Source: an uncultured Porphyromonas sp. (GTDB lineage Bacteria; Bacteroidota; Bacteroidia; Bacteroidales; Porphyromonadaceae). Taken from it: DNA of 17,095 nt. The translations under genes and the position numbers were made by a program. This document shows positions 7,737-15,556 of the stretch, one piece after another. The notes beneath the pieces were generated by a model. That model saw only the letters and a program-made list of their open reading frames with translations, was not told the origin of the DNA and made no database searches. The DNA lies in NCBI RefSeq assembly GCF_934359325.1, contig NZ_CAKRLH010000015.1:1-17095 (forward strand), given 5' to 3'. How positions within the stretch are numbered: the first letter of the stretch is position 1; each line of letters begins with the position of its first letter.

Positions 7737-8924
7737 ATGCAGAGCTTTAGGAAGATATACAACCGGATGCTGACTGCCCATCAGGAGAGCGATCGTAAGT
7801 CCCTGATCGGCAGCATCACGTCGTCGGATCGTCTCGTGGCTGTGCGCGGAGCGCGCGGCATTGGCAAGACGATCTTCTTGCTCACCTATGCGGTCCGTAA
7901 CATCACCGCCCGTCCCGAGCAGATCCAGTACGTGACGATGAATTACCTCTACTTCACCGGTCACTCGCTCTACGACTTTGCCCGGAAGTTTTATCAGGAC
8001 GAGGGGGGCAGGATCCTCCTGGTGGATCAGATCTACAAGTACACCAGGTGGCGCGATGACCTCTACCGGATCTATATGGATCTGCCCGGTCTGCGGGTGA
8101 TCTTCAGCACCTCCAGTGTAGTGACGGAGGAGGAGATGGGTCCGGAGCTGAGGGGTAGGGTGCGGATCATCAATCTCCAGGGCTTCTCCTTCCGCCAGTA
8201 CCTCAATATCAAGTACGGTCTCCACCTGAAGGCTTACTCGCTACGGGAGCTGATGGAGCGGCATGAGGAGATCGCCGCCGAGGTGATGAATCAGGTGAAG
8301 CCGAAGGAGGACTTCGAGCTTTACCTCACCGAGGGCTACTACCCGCCTGTGGAGGACAATCCCTTCTCCTCCGCACATCTGACGAAGAATATCAATATGA
8401 TGCTGGAGGTGGACGTGGTCTACGTCCATCAGGTGGACATTAGCTACCTGCCCAAGATGCGGGAGCTACTCTTCCAGATCTGCACGCAGGATAAGCCTAC
8501 GGCCAACGTGACCCGATTTGCACGCAGTATCGGAGCCAGCCGCGCTACCATAGCCAATTACCTCAAGTATCTCGACGATGCGGAGCTGATCCGCACGGTC
8601 TATAAGGAGGGCAACGAGTACCCTAAGAAGCCCGATCAGATCTTCCCCAACGACACCAATATCGCCGGGGTGATGTATCCCCATCGACAGACGACCTGTA
8701 TGCGGCTCAAGACCTTCCTACTCTCACAGTTTGAGAACGCCGGCTATCGGGTCAACGTCCCCGAGAAGCCCGGTGCGGATTTCCTCGTCGACGGAGAACA
8801 CCTTTTCGCCTGCGTCGATGGCAAGACGAGCCGCTTCAGGAGCGAGGTGACCTACACCTTTAGCAACCTGCTGGTGGGGCATGACAACTGCTTGCCGATC
8901 TGGCTCTTCGGCTTCCTATACTGA
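7737..8924 (+). CDS. AAA-family ATPase with degenerate DUF4143-like C-terminus
   Basis: Starting at ATG 7737 gives 395 residues. The longer frame from TTG 7650 starts inside the promoter, and its extra N-terminus is unlike the family. Walker A GARGIGKT is at 38-45. Walker B is RILLVDQIYKYTRW (92-105), with Gln98 where most relatives have the catalytic Glu. The sensor region VIFSTSSVVTEEE and the RVRIINLQGFSFRQYLNIKYG block are typical of the AAA_14/DUF4143 ATPases (COG1373 type). A winged-helix-like part (TRFARSIGASRATIANYLKYLDDAELI) follows. The C-terminus GADFLVDGEHLFACVDGK resembles the PD-(D/E)xK-like core of DUF4143, apparently degraded. These proteins are common in Bacteroidota and their role is unsettled. 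The gene has its own promoter and stands between two unrelated units. Confidence 0.85.
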   Translation: MQSFRKIYNRMLTAHQESDRKSLIGSITSSDRLVAVRGARGIGKTIFLLTYAVRNITARPEQIQYVTMNYLYFTGHSLYDFARKFYQDEGGRILLVDQIYKYTRWRDDLYRIYMDLPGLRVIFSTSSVVTEEEMGPELRGRVRIINLQGFSFRQYLNIKYGLHLKAYSLRELMERHEEIAAEVMNQVKPKEDFELYLTEGYYPPVEDNPFSSAHLTKNINMMLEVDVVYVHQVDISYLPKMRELLFQICTQDKPTANVTRFARSIGASRATIANYLKYLDDAELIRTVYKEGNEYPKKPDQIFPNDTNIAGVMYPHRQTTCMRLKTFLLSQFENAGYRVNVPEKPGADFLVDGEHLFACVDGKTSRFRSEVTYTFSNLLVGHDNCLPIWLFGFLY

Positions 8925-8975
8925 CCTTTACGAAAAAGAAGAAATAAATTACTTCACGCTTTAGTACACTTATAT

Positions 8976-11900
8976 ATGAGTAAAGAAAAGAAATTCATGA
9001 CCTGTGATGGTAACACAGCTACGTCGCATATCGCGTATATGTTCTCGGAGCTGGCCGCCATCTACCCCATCACTCCCTCCTCTACGATGGCAGAGGTTGT
9101 GGACAAGTGGGCAGCCAATGGGCGTAAAAACCTCTTCGGCGACACCGTCCGTGTCCAGGAGATGCAGAGTGAGGCCGGTGCCGCCGGTACCGTCCACGGT
9201 TCTCTGCAGGCTGGTGCGCTGACGACCACCTTTACTGCGTCTCAGGGTCTCCTCCTGATGATCCCGAATATGTACAAGATCTCCGGCGAGCTCCTCCCCG
9301 GTGTCTTCCACATCGCTGCACGTGCCATCGCCGGCCATGCCCTCTCGATCTTTGGTGATCACCAGGACGTGATGGCTTGCCGTGCCACCGGCTTCGCTAT
9401 GCTCTGCAGCAACTCTGTACAGGAGGCTCAGGATATGGCCGCTGTGGCGCACCTCTCTGCGATCCACGGACGTGTGCCCTTCCTCCACTTCTTCGACGGC
9501 TTCCGTACCTCTCACGAGATCCAGAAGATCGAGGAGATCGACATGGAGGATCTCCGTCCCCTCGTTGACCTTGAGGCGATCAAGGAGTTCCGTCATCGCG
9601 CTCTCACCCCCGATGCGCCCGTGACCCGTGGTACGGCGCAGAATGGGGATATCTACTTCCAGGAGCGTGAGGCATCCAACCCCTTCTACAACGCTGTCCC
9701 CGAGACCGTACAGCACTACATGGACGAGCTGGGCAAGATCACCGGCCGTCACTACCACCTCTTCGACTACTACGGCGCAGAGGATGCTGAGGACATCGTG
9801 ATCTGCATGGGCTCTGCCTGTGAGACCGCCGAGGAGGTGATCGACAAGCTCAATGCCGAGGGCCGCAAGGTCGGTATGATCAAGGTCCACCTCTTCCGTC
9901 CCTTCAGCGTGGAGCACTTCCTCGAGGCGATGCCCAAGACCGTGAAGCACGTCGCTGTCCTCGACCGCACTAAGGAGCCCGGTAGCGCCGGTGAGCCCCT
10001 TTACCTCGACGTGAAGAACGCTCTCTACGGTATGGAGGAGCACCCGACTGTTGTCGGTGGCCGCTATGGTCTCTCCTCTAAGGACGTGACCCCGGAGCAG
10101 TTTGCCGCTGTCTTTGAGAACCTCCGCATGAAGATGCCGAAGGATCACTTCACCATCGGTATCGTGGACGATGTCACCTTCTCCTCACTTCCCCTCACAG
10201 ACCACTTCGACGTGGCTACGGATGCCTTTGAGGCAAAGTTCTACGGTCGTGGTTCTGACGGTACCGTGGGTGCGAATAAGAACTCTGTCAAGATCATCGG
10301 TGAGAATACCAGCAAGTATTGCCAGGCTTACTTCGAGTACGACTCTCGTAAGTCCGGAGGCTTCACCTGCTCTCACCTCCGTTTCGGTGACAGCCCCATC
10401 CGCTCCACTTACTACGTCAATCACCCGCACTTCGTAGCCTGCCACGAGCCGGCATACCTGCACCGCTTCAATATCACGAAGGGTCTCCGCAAGGGTGGCT
10501 CACTCCTCCTCAACTCCATCTGGGAGCCTGAGGATCTGGGTGAGAACCTCCCCGGTCGTCTCAAGAGATACCTCGCACAGAACGGCTGCCACCTCTACAT
10601 CATCAACGCGACTAAGATCGCCTCTGAGATCGGTCTCGGCAACCGTACCAATACGATCCTCCAGTCCGCTTTCTTCAAGATCGCCAACGTCATCCCCTAC
10701 GACCTCGCCGTCGAGCAGATGAAGAAATTCATCGTCAAGAGCTACGGACACAAGGGCGAGAAGATCGTCAACATGAACTATCAGGCTGTCGATGCCGGTG
10801 CTGACGTCATCGAGGTACCCGTGCCCGCTGAGTGGGCCGACTGCCCCGATGATGCTGAGCAGGAGTACGAGTACGATACTCCCTTCGTCTCCGCTATCGT
10901 CAAGAAGATGCACGCTCAGGAGGGTGATGACCTGCCTGTGAGTGTCTTCACCGGCCTCGAGGACGGTACCTGGCAGCCCGGCACTACGCGCGTGATGCGC
11001 CCCGGTGTCGCTGTCAATGTCCCGATGTGGCACGAGGAGAATTGTATCCAGTGTAACCAGTGTGCCTACGTCTGTCCTCACGCTACCATCCGTCCTTTCA
11101 TCCTCGATGAGAAGGAGATGGAGAATGCTCCCGAGGGCTACGTGACCAAGCCTGCCATCGGTAAGGAGTTCAAGGGCATGGGCTTCCGCATCCAGGTCGA
11201 CGTCCTCGACTGTCTCGGCTGCGGTAACTGTGCTGATGTCTGCCCCGGTAAGAAGGGCGAGAAGGCACTCACCATGGAGCCTCTCCACACTCAGGAGGAT
11301 CAGGATCCGCTGTGGCTCTACTCCGCTCAGGAGGTGACCAATAAGGCACACCTCGTCGAGGTAAGCAAGAGCGTGAAGAATTCTCAGTTCGCTCAGCCTC
11401 TCTTCGAGTTCTCCGGAGCTTGCGCAGGCTGCGGTGAGACACCGTACGTCAAGCTGATCTCTCAGCTCTATGGTGATCGTCAGGTAGTGGCCAATACCAC
11501 CGGCTGCTCCTCTATCTACTCCGCATCTGCCCCCGAGACACCTTACACGACCAATGAGAAGGGTCACGGTCCCGCATGGGCCAACTCCCTCTTTGAGGAC
11601 AACGCAGAGTATGGCTACGGTATGTACCTCGCCAATAAGAAGCTCCGCGAGCGCCTCCTCACCATCGCGCAGGATGTCGTTGATGGCAAGATCGAGATTG
11701 GTCAGGAGAAGACTAAGGAGCTCCTCAAGGAGTGGATCGAGAAGTACGACGATGCCAAGGCTTGCCGTGAGCTCTCCGATGAGATCCGTGCTCTGGTAGA
11801 GAATGATGCTACCGAGGGTGGTCGTCTCATCGACGATCTCCGTCACTACATCACCAAGAAGTCTCACTGGATCATCGGTGGTGACGGCTGGGCTTACGAT

Positions 11901-12593
11901 ATCGGCTACGGTGGTCTCGACCACGTGCTGGCACAGGCACCGGACGTCAATGTCCTCGTCATCGATACGGAGGTTTACTCCAATACCGGTGGTCAGAGCT
12001 CTAAGTCTACCCCGCGTGCCGCTGTGGCACAGTTCTCTGCCAATGGTCGCCGCTTCCGCAAGAAGGACCTCGGTATGATGGCTGCTGGCTACGGCTACGT
12101 CTACGTCGCCCAGATCGCCATGGGGGCCAATCAGGCTCAGGCGCTCAAGGCGATCCGCGAGGCTGAGGAGTTTGATGGTCCCTCACTGATCATCGCCTAC
12201 TGCCCCTGTATCAATCACGGACTCCGTGCCGGTATGGGTAAGACCCAGGAGGAGGAGAAGCGTGCCGTCGAGTGTGGCTACTGGCAGCTCTGGCGCTACG
12301 ATCCCCGCCTGGAGGAGCAGGGCAAGAACCCCTTCCAGTTCGACTCCAAGGAGCCGAAGTGGGACCTCTTCCACGACTTCATCATGGGTGAGGTGCGCTA
12401 CCGCTCTCTCGACAAGCTCTTCCCCGAGGACGCCGAGGCGCTCTACGGTGCTGCTCTCGAGGATGCCAAGTACCGCTACACCAAGTACCAGAGATACCTC
12501 GCTATGGACTTCTCACGTCCCGAGGAGGATGTAGCAGAGGCTCCCTCTGATGTGGAGAAGAAGGTCGAGGACGAGCCCGGTAAGTGGATGTAA
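8976..12593 (+). CDS. nifJ: Pyruvate:ferredoxin (flavodoxin) oxidoreductase, single-chain
   Basis: The enzyme oxidatively decarboxylates pyruvate with CoA to acetyl-CoA and CO2 and passes electrons to ferredoxin or flavodoxin; cytoplasmic, oxygen-sensitive, central to anaerobic energy metabolism. All domains of the fused homodimeric type are present in 1205 residues: the pyruvate-binding domain with YPITPSS and QEMQSEAGA, the transketolase-like middle domain, and the gamma domain (GRGSDGTVGANKNSVKIIG). Next come two ferredoxin-type 4Fe-4S motifs (C690/693/696/700 and C746/749/752/756), then the TPP domain with Cys816, 819, 844 and 1078 for the proximal cluster. GGDGW...NTGGQ at 968-1007 binds TPP and magnesium. 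Codon use is strongly restricted to C-ending codons, as in highly expressed genes. No consensus promoter is visible in the 51-nt AT-rich gap upstream. Confidence 0.98.
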   Translation: MSKEKKFMTCDGNTATSHIAYMFSELAAIYPITPSSTMAEVVDKWAANGRKNLFGDTVRVQEMQSEAGAAGTVHGSLQAGALTTTFTASQGLLLMIPNMYKISGELLPGVFHIAARAIAGHALSIFGDHQDVMACRATGFAMLCSNSVQEAQDMAAVAHLSAIHGRVPFLHFFDGFRTSHEIQKIEEIDMEDLRPLVDLEAIKEFRHRALTPDAPVTRGTAQNGDIYFQEREASNPFYNAVPETVQHYMDELGKITGRHYHLFDYYGAEDAEDIVICMGSACETAEEVIDKLNAEGRKVGMIKVHLFRPFSVEHFLEAMPKTVKHVAVLDRTKEPGSAGEPLYLDVKNALYGMEEHPTVVGGRYGLSSKDVTPEQFAAVFENLRMKMPKDHFTIGIVDDVTFSSLPLTDHFDVATDAFEAKFYGRGSDGTVGANKNSVKIIGENTSKYCQAYFEYDSRKSGGFTCSHLRFGDSPIRSTYYVNHPHFVACHEPAYLHRFNITKGLRKGGSLLLNSIWEPEDLGENLPGRLKRYLAQNGCHLYIINATKIASEIGLGNRTNTILQSAFFKIANVIPYDLAVEQMKKFIVKSYGHKGEKIVNMNYQAVDAGADVIEVPVPAEWADCPDDAEQEYEYDTPFVSAIVKKMHAQEGDDLPVSVFTGLEDGTWQPGTTRVMRPGVAVNVPMWHEENCIQCNQCAYVCPHATIRPFILDEKEMENAPEGYVTKPAIGKEFKGMGFRIQVDVLDCLGCGNCADVCPGKKGEKALTMEPLHTQEDQDPLWLYSAQEVTNKAHLVEVSKSVKNSQFAQPLFEFSGACAGCGETPYVKLISQLYGDRQVVANTTGCSSIYSASAPETPYTTNEKGHGPAWANSLFEDNAEYGYGMYLANKKLRERLLTIAQDVVDGKIEIGQEKTKELLKEWIEKYDDAKACRELSDEIRALVENDATEGGRLIDDLRHYITKKSHWIIGGDGWAYDIGYGGLDHVLAQAPDVNVLVIDTEVYSNTGGQSSKSTPRAAVAQFSANGRRFRKKDLGMMAAGYGYVYVAQIAMGANQAQALKAIREAEEFDGPSLIIAYCPCINHGLRAGMGKTQEEEKRAVECGYWQLWRYDPRLEEQGKNPFQFDSKEPKWDLFHDFIMGEVRYRSLDKLFPEDAEALYGAALEDAKYRYTKYQRYLAMDFSRPEEDVAEAPSDVEKKVEDEPGKWM

Positions 12594-12638
12594 TCCCCGC
12601 ACCCTGATGGCTTAGTCGCCGTCACCATCTAATAATCT

Positions 12639-12685
12639 AAGCTCAGGCTGATCGGCTTCACCGCCCTTCAGCCTGAGCTTTTTTT
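12639..12685 (+). terminator. Intrinsic terminator of nifJ
   Basis: AAGCTCAGGCTG (12639-12650) and CAGCCTGAGCTT (12669-12680) form a perfect 12-bp stem with an 18-nt loop, followed by an uninterrupted run of T to 12685. It ends the nifJ transcript and isolates it from the L25 gene. Confidence 0.92.
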
Positions 12686-12733
12686 ATTCCCTGCCACGCA
12701 CTCTCCCCCGACCCGTCGACCCTTGCCTCGCTT

Positions 12734-12769
12734 TTTGTATCGCTATGTGAGAGGAAATCAGTATCTTTG
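12734..12769 (+). promoter_or_regulatory. Bacteroidetes-type promoter of the L25 gene
   Basis: TATCTTTG at 12762-12769 is a perfect -7 element (TAnnTTTG). A TTTG at 12734-12737 is the nearest -33 candidate, but its 24-nt spacing is longer than the usual 19-21, so activation may differ from the ATPase promoter. The transcript would start near 12776, giving a leader of about 80 nt. Confidence 0.65.
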
Positions 12770-12773
12770 CATG

Positions 12774-12830
12774 CTTTTCTTATAGAAAAGGCCTATCAAG
12801 GTGTGATGGGAAATTAGGAAGAGCTAATTT
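12774..12830 (+). promoter_or_regulatory. Two small hairpins in the L25 leader
   Basis: CTTTTCT (12774-12780) with AGAAAAG (12784-12790) forms a 7-bp stem on a 3-nt loop at the expected transcription start. AAATTAG (12811-12817) with CTAATTT (12824-12830) forms a second 7-bp stem on the loop GAAGAG, 25 nt before the ATG. Ribosomal-protein leaders often carry autogenous control elements; whether these are functional is not shown. Confidence 0.4.
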
Positions 12831-12855
12831 TGAGTAACACAACTAATAAGCAAGT

Positions 12856-13503
12856 ATGAAGACGTACAGTCTCAGTGCCACCGTCCGCAAGGAGGTGGGC
12901 AAGAAGGCGACCCGCGATCAGCGTCGCCAGGGTCTGATCCCCGTAGAGATCTATGGTGGTGAGAAGAATCAGAGCCTCCTCGTGTCCAAGAAGGAGGTGC
13001 GCAACCTGATCTACTCCCCCGACGTGCACACGGTAGAGCTCTCCATAGAGGGCGGCGACAAGGTGATGTGCATCGTGCAGGACCTGCAGTTCCACCCCGT
13101 CACCGACGAGGTGCTGCACATTGACCTCCTCCAGATCTCTGAGGATAAGCCTATCGTAGTCAATATGCCCATCGTCCTCGATGGATTCGCTAAGGGTGTC
13201 CGTGCCGGTGGTACGCTGATCACTCGTATGCGCTACCTCAAGGTCAAGGGTCTCTATACCAATATCCCCGATCGCCTCCACATCGACATCACCAATATGG
13301 GTGTCGACGAGCCAATCCAGGTGCGTAACCTGAGCTTCGACAACCTCGAGCTGCTCAATGCCGGCAACGCCGTCGTCGCTACCATCAAGTCCTCCCGTGA
13401 GATGGCCGCTATGGCTGCCCAGATGGAGGCTGAGGAAGAGGCTGCAGCACCCGCTGCTCCCGAGGCTCCGGCTGAGGAGGCTGCTGAGGAGTCCGCAGAG
13501 TAA
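12856..13503 (+). CDS. rplY: Large-subunit ribosomal protein bL25, CTC (long) type
   Basis: bL25 binds 5S rRNA in the large ribosomal subunit. The 215-residue product is the long form (general stress protein CTC type). It has an N-terminal L25 domain (MKTYSLSATVRKEVGKKATRDQRRQGLIPVEIYGG, about 1-95), then a beta-rich C-terminal domain (about 96-185) and a low-complexity Ala/Glu/Pro tail. The ATG at 12856 follows an AT-rich leader with its own promoter, and an intrinsic terminator follows at 13562-13611. The surrounding genes (peptidyl-tRNA hydrolase, S4 protein) fit a translation cluster. Codon use is biased as in nifJ. Confidence 0.95.
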   Translation: MKTYSLSATVRKEVGKKATRDQRRQGLIPVEIYGGEKNQSLLVSKKEVRNLIYSPDVHTVELSIEGGDKVMCIVQDLQFHPVTDEVLHIDLLQISEDKPIVVNMPIVLDGFAKGVRAGGTLITRMRYLKVKGLYTNIPDRLHIDITNMGVDEPIQVRNLSFDNLELLNAGNAVVATIKSSREMAAMAAQMEAEEEAAAPAAPEAPAEEAAEESAE

Positions 13504-13561
13504 GCTACTTACCCCCTCACTCCCGCACTTGACTTGCAGGAGCCGACGGGTAGCATGATCC

Positions 13562-13611
13562 AAGGAGAGACACCCGTGCCGGTATGGTGGGGTGGCTCTC
13601 CTTTATTTTTT
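13562..13611 (+). terminator. Intrinsic terminator of the L25 gene, abutting the next start codon
   Basis: The left arm 13562-13575 (AAGGAGAG-A-CACCC) pairs with 13590-13603 (GGGTG-G-CTCTCCTT): 13 pairs with one A-G mismatch, a 14-nt loop, then a T-rich tract (TTTATTTTTTA region) to 13611. The ATG of the next gene begins at 13612, so the U-tract doubles as that gene's AT-rich initiation region. Confidence 0.8.
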
Positions 13612-14217
13612 ATGGCAAAGAAGAGTAAATACCTCGAGGTGGGAGAGATCCTCGTCAGCCCGGAGATCATCACCGAGTACTTCGCGTGTGACCTCGAGGC
13701 CTGCCGAGGCGCCTGCTGTGTCGAGGGCGTGGAGGGTGCTCCCGTGGCGGAGGAGGAGAAAGAGCTCCTGGTGGAGGCGCTGCCCCAGGTGATCGACACC
13801 ATCCCGATCGCGAACATCGACTACATGACGGACCACGGTGTGCTCTACAGTCCTGCCCCGGGAGCCTGGGCGACGATGATCGTTGATGGTGGGCGGTGCG
13901 TCTTTACCTGCAATGAGGAGGGCGAGTGCTGCCGCTGTGCCTTCGAGAAGTGCTTCACAGAGGGTCGGCAGTCGCTCTTCTACAAGCCGATCTCCTGCCA
14001 CCTCTACCCGGTGCGTACCCGGCGGACCGATGCCGGGCGGACGATCCTCTACTACGACGTCTGGTCGCCCCTCTGCGATGCGGCGGTGGCGCGAGGACGA
14101 CGGGAGGGGATCCGGATCTACAGCTTCGTTCGCTCCGCGCTCGTGCGCGCCTACGGAGCCGAGTGGTACAGCTGGCTGGAGGAGGTGGCAGATCATTATC
14201 TATCAAGTCATGAGTGA
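13612..14217 (+). CDS. DUF3109 cysteine-rich protein (putative metal/Fe-S binding)
   Basis: The ATG at 13612 gives 201 residues and the family-typical N-terminus ([31 protein letters not shown]). The upstream in-frame extension to 13534 is encoded by the terminator hairpin and is not family-like. Cysteines at 26, 31, 35, 36, 96, 100, 106, 107, 109, 114 and 129, plus the [10 protein letters not shown] block, mark a DUF3109/YkgJ-like metal- or cluster-binding protein; the bound metal and function are unknown. It overlaps the peptidyl-tRNA hydrolase gene by 8 nt, so the two are translated together. No promoter of its own is apparent between 13504 and 13611, so expression may depend on read-through of the L25 terminator. 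Confidence 0.88.
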   Translation: MAKKSKYLEVGEILVSPEIITEYFACDLEACRGACCVEGVEGAPVAEEEKELLVEALPQVIDTIPIANIDYMTDHGVLYSPAPGAWATMIVDGGRCVFTCNEEGECCRCAFEKCFTEGRQSLFYKPISCHLYPVRTRRTDAGRTILYYDVWSPLCDAAVARGRREGIRIYSFVRSALVRAYGAEWYSWLEEVADHYLSSHE

Positions 14218-14821
14218 GTCAAGCAAATACCTGATCGTGGGGATCGGCAATCCCGGCCCCGAGTACCGTGATACCCGACACAACGCCGGCTTCCGCGTCC
14301 TGAGCGCGCTGGCGGAGGAGGGGGGTGTCGCCTTTGAGGACAAGCGCTACGGCATGGTCGCCCGGATGAGGGTCAAGAATAAGATCCTCATCCTCCTCAA
14401 GCCCTCCACCTACGTCAATCTCAGCGGCGATGCCGTTCGCTACTGGATGAAGAAGGAGAATATCCCGCAGGAGAACCTCTTCGTTGTCGTCGATGACCTG
14501 AATATCCCCTTTGGCGAATTCCGCATCCGCGCCCAGGGCAGCTCCGGTGGACACAACGGTCTGAAGCACATCGAGGCGACACTGGGGAGCGCAAAGTATG
14601 CCCGCCTTCGATTTGGCATAGGCTCCCACTACGCTAAGGGAGGGCAGATCGACTACGTCCTCGGCTCCTTTGACGAAGTGGAGGAGGCTCAGTGGCCCAA
14701 TCTTGCCATCCTCGCCGCTGAGGTGATCCGTAGCTTTGCCCTACAGGGCATCGAGCGGACGATGAATACCTACAACGCCCGCACCAAGGACGAGGCGCAC
14801 AAGAAGAGCCATCATCACTAA
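14210..14821 (+). CDS. pth: Peptidyl-tRNA hydrolase
   Basis: Pth releases tRNA from peptidyl-tRNA that drops off the ribosome; an essential cytoplasmic enzyme. ATG 14210 gives 203 residues, the normal length; the open frame further upstream lies within DUF3109. The family motifs are intact: [18 protein letters not shown] (Asn14, His24), [10 protein letters not shown] (Asn70), [10 protein letters not shown] (Asp96) and GSSGGHNGL (Asn116). These correspond by motif to the catalytic and binding residues of the E. coli enzyme. The C-terminus is basic and His-rich (KKSHHH). The start overlaps the DUF3109 stop by 8 nt and the S4 gene follows after 19 nt. Confidence 0.97.
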   Translation: MSESSKYLIVGIGNPGPEYRDTRHNAGFRVLSALAEEGGVAFEDKRYGMVARMRVKNKILILLKPSTYVNLSGDAVRYWMKKENIPQENLFVVVDDLNIPFGEFRIRAQGSSGGHNGLKHIEATLGSAKYARLRFGIGSHYAKGGQIDYVLGSFDEVEEAQWPNLAILAAEVIRSFALQGIERTMNTYNARTKDEAHKKSHHH

Positions 14822-14840
14822 GAGAGAGAAAAACTGACCC

Positions 14841-15353
14841 ATGGAAGACCTACGTATAGACCGCTGGCTCTGGGGCACCCGAGTCTTCAAGACCCGCTCC
14901 ATAGCCGCCAAGGCATGTAAGATCAATCGTGTCACCCGCGACGGCGTCTCCCTCAAGCCCGCCTCCAAGGTGAGGGTGGGGGATCGCATCGAGGTGAAGA
15001 AGCCGCCGATGACCTTCACCTTCGAGGTGGTGGGTCTCCCCAAGGCGCGCGTGGGAGCCAAGCTGGTACCCGAGTATCTCAAGAACGTCACCCCACGGAG
15101 CGAGTACGAGATCCTCGAGACGATGCAGGCGGCGTACCGCCAGGGGCGGGCGCGCGGCACAGGTCGCCCAACGAAGAAGGAGCGGCGCGATCTCGAGCAA
15201 TTCATGGATCCGACGCAGTACGTCCCCGACTGGCTCGATGACGACGATCCCGAGCTGCGCGAGGATGCTGCAGACGCCGAGACGGACGACCTTGAGCAGC
15301 TGGAGCGCGACGAGCAGGAGATGCTCGACGACCTCGGCTTCTGGGACGACTGA
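14841..15353 (+). CDS. S4-domain RNA-binding protein, Hsp15-like
   Basis: Residues 5-53 form an S4 RNA-binding domain (IDRWLWGTRVFKTRSIAAKACKINRV...KVRVGDRIEV), the hallmark of the HslR/Hsp15 family, which binds stalled 50S subunits carrying peptidyl-tRNA. A basic linker (RQGRARGTGRPTKKERRDLEQF) follows, then a strongly acidic tail of about 50 residues rich in Asp and Glu, longer than in the E. coli protein (170 versus about 130 residues). Being next to pth fits a joint role in ribosome rescue; that link is inference. ATG 14841 is the only sensible start. Confidence 0.88.
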   Translation: MEDLRIDRWLWGTRVFKTRSIAAKACKINRVTRDGVSLKPASKVRVGDRIEVKKPPMTFTFEVVGLPKARVGAKLVPEYLKNVTPRSEYEILETMQAAYRQGRARGTGRPTKKERRDLEQFMDPTQYVPDWLDDDDPELREDAADAETDDLEQLERDEQEMLDDLGFWDD

Positions 15354-15392
15354 CAGCGGTTCCCCGGGGGGAGCGGACTCGGATCGGATCAG

Positions 15393-15478
15393 ATCAGAGA
15401 AAATACTAAACCCGGTATTAGTGATCACTATTACCGGGTTTAGTGATCACTAATACCGGTAATAGATTATTCTCTGAT
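15393..15478. repeat. Nested palindromic element
   Basis: The core is a perfect 19-bp inverted repeat, CCGGTATTAGTGATCACTA (15412-15430) against 15441-15459, on a 10-nt loop. Each arm itself contains the 12-bp palindrome TAGTGATCACTA, so smaller overlapping palindromes (15405-15444 and 15428-15465, one and two mismatches) are alternative folds. Outer 8-bp arms ATCAGAGA (15393-15400) and TCTCTGAT (15471-15478) enclose the whole. No T-run follows and no target-site duplication is visible. Confidence 0.9.
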
Positions 15479-15504
15479 AAGGGGGACCTGAGGCGTGCTG
15501 TCTT

Positions 15505-15556
15505 GTCGGACAAGTCGGACAAGTCAGACAAGTCGGACAAGTCAGACAAGTCGGAC
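15505..15556. repeat. 9-nt tandem repeat (GTCRGACAA)
   Basis: Five full units and a partial sixth, in the order GTCGGACAA, GTCGGACAA, GTCAGACAA, GTCGGACAA, GTCAGACAA, GTCGGAC. G and A at the fourth base alternate in most units. There are no spacers, so it is a microsatellite and not a CRISPR array. It could change copy number by slippage. Confidence 0.92.

Noticed and set aside
8925..8975. Promoter for nifJ
   Set aside because: The gap is AT-rich, but the best -7 candidate (TACACTTA, 8965-8972) misses two consensus bases and sits too close to the ATG; no feature is called.
8970..10148. 392-codon open frame on the minus strand inside nifJ
   Set aside because: It lies wholly opposite a certain gene. 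Its Leu/Val/Asp/Glu-rich, low-complexity product is what the C-ending codon bias of nifJ produces on the complementary strand.
10500..11924. 474-codon open frame on the minus strand inside nifJ
   Set aside because: Same reason: a by-product of restricted codon use in nifJ. The product has no recognisable domain and no promoter of its own was seen.
13538..13552. About 14-nt match (GGAGCCGACGGGTA) with 7541-7554 near the end of cobC
   Set aside because: Short, isolated and made of common codon-like GC-rich words; no larger homology surrounds either copy.
15393..15478. Miniature transposable element
   Set aside because: Outer inverted arms exist, but no flanking target-site duplication is visible and copy number cannot be seen from one window. 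Left as a repeat of unknown type.
15505..15556. Possible CRISPR array
   Set aside because: The units are 9 nt and directly adjacent with no spacers, and no cas genes are near.
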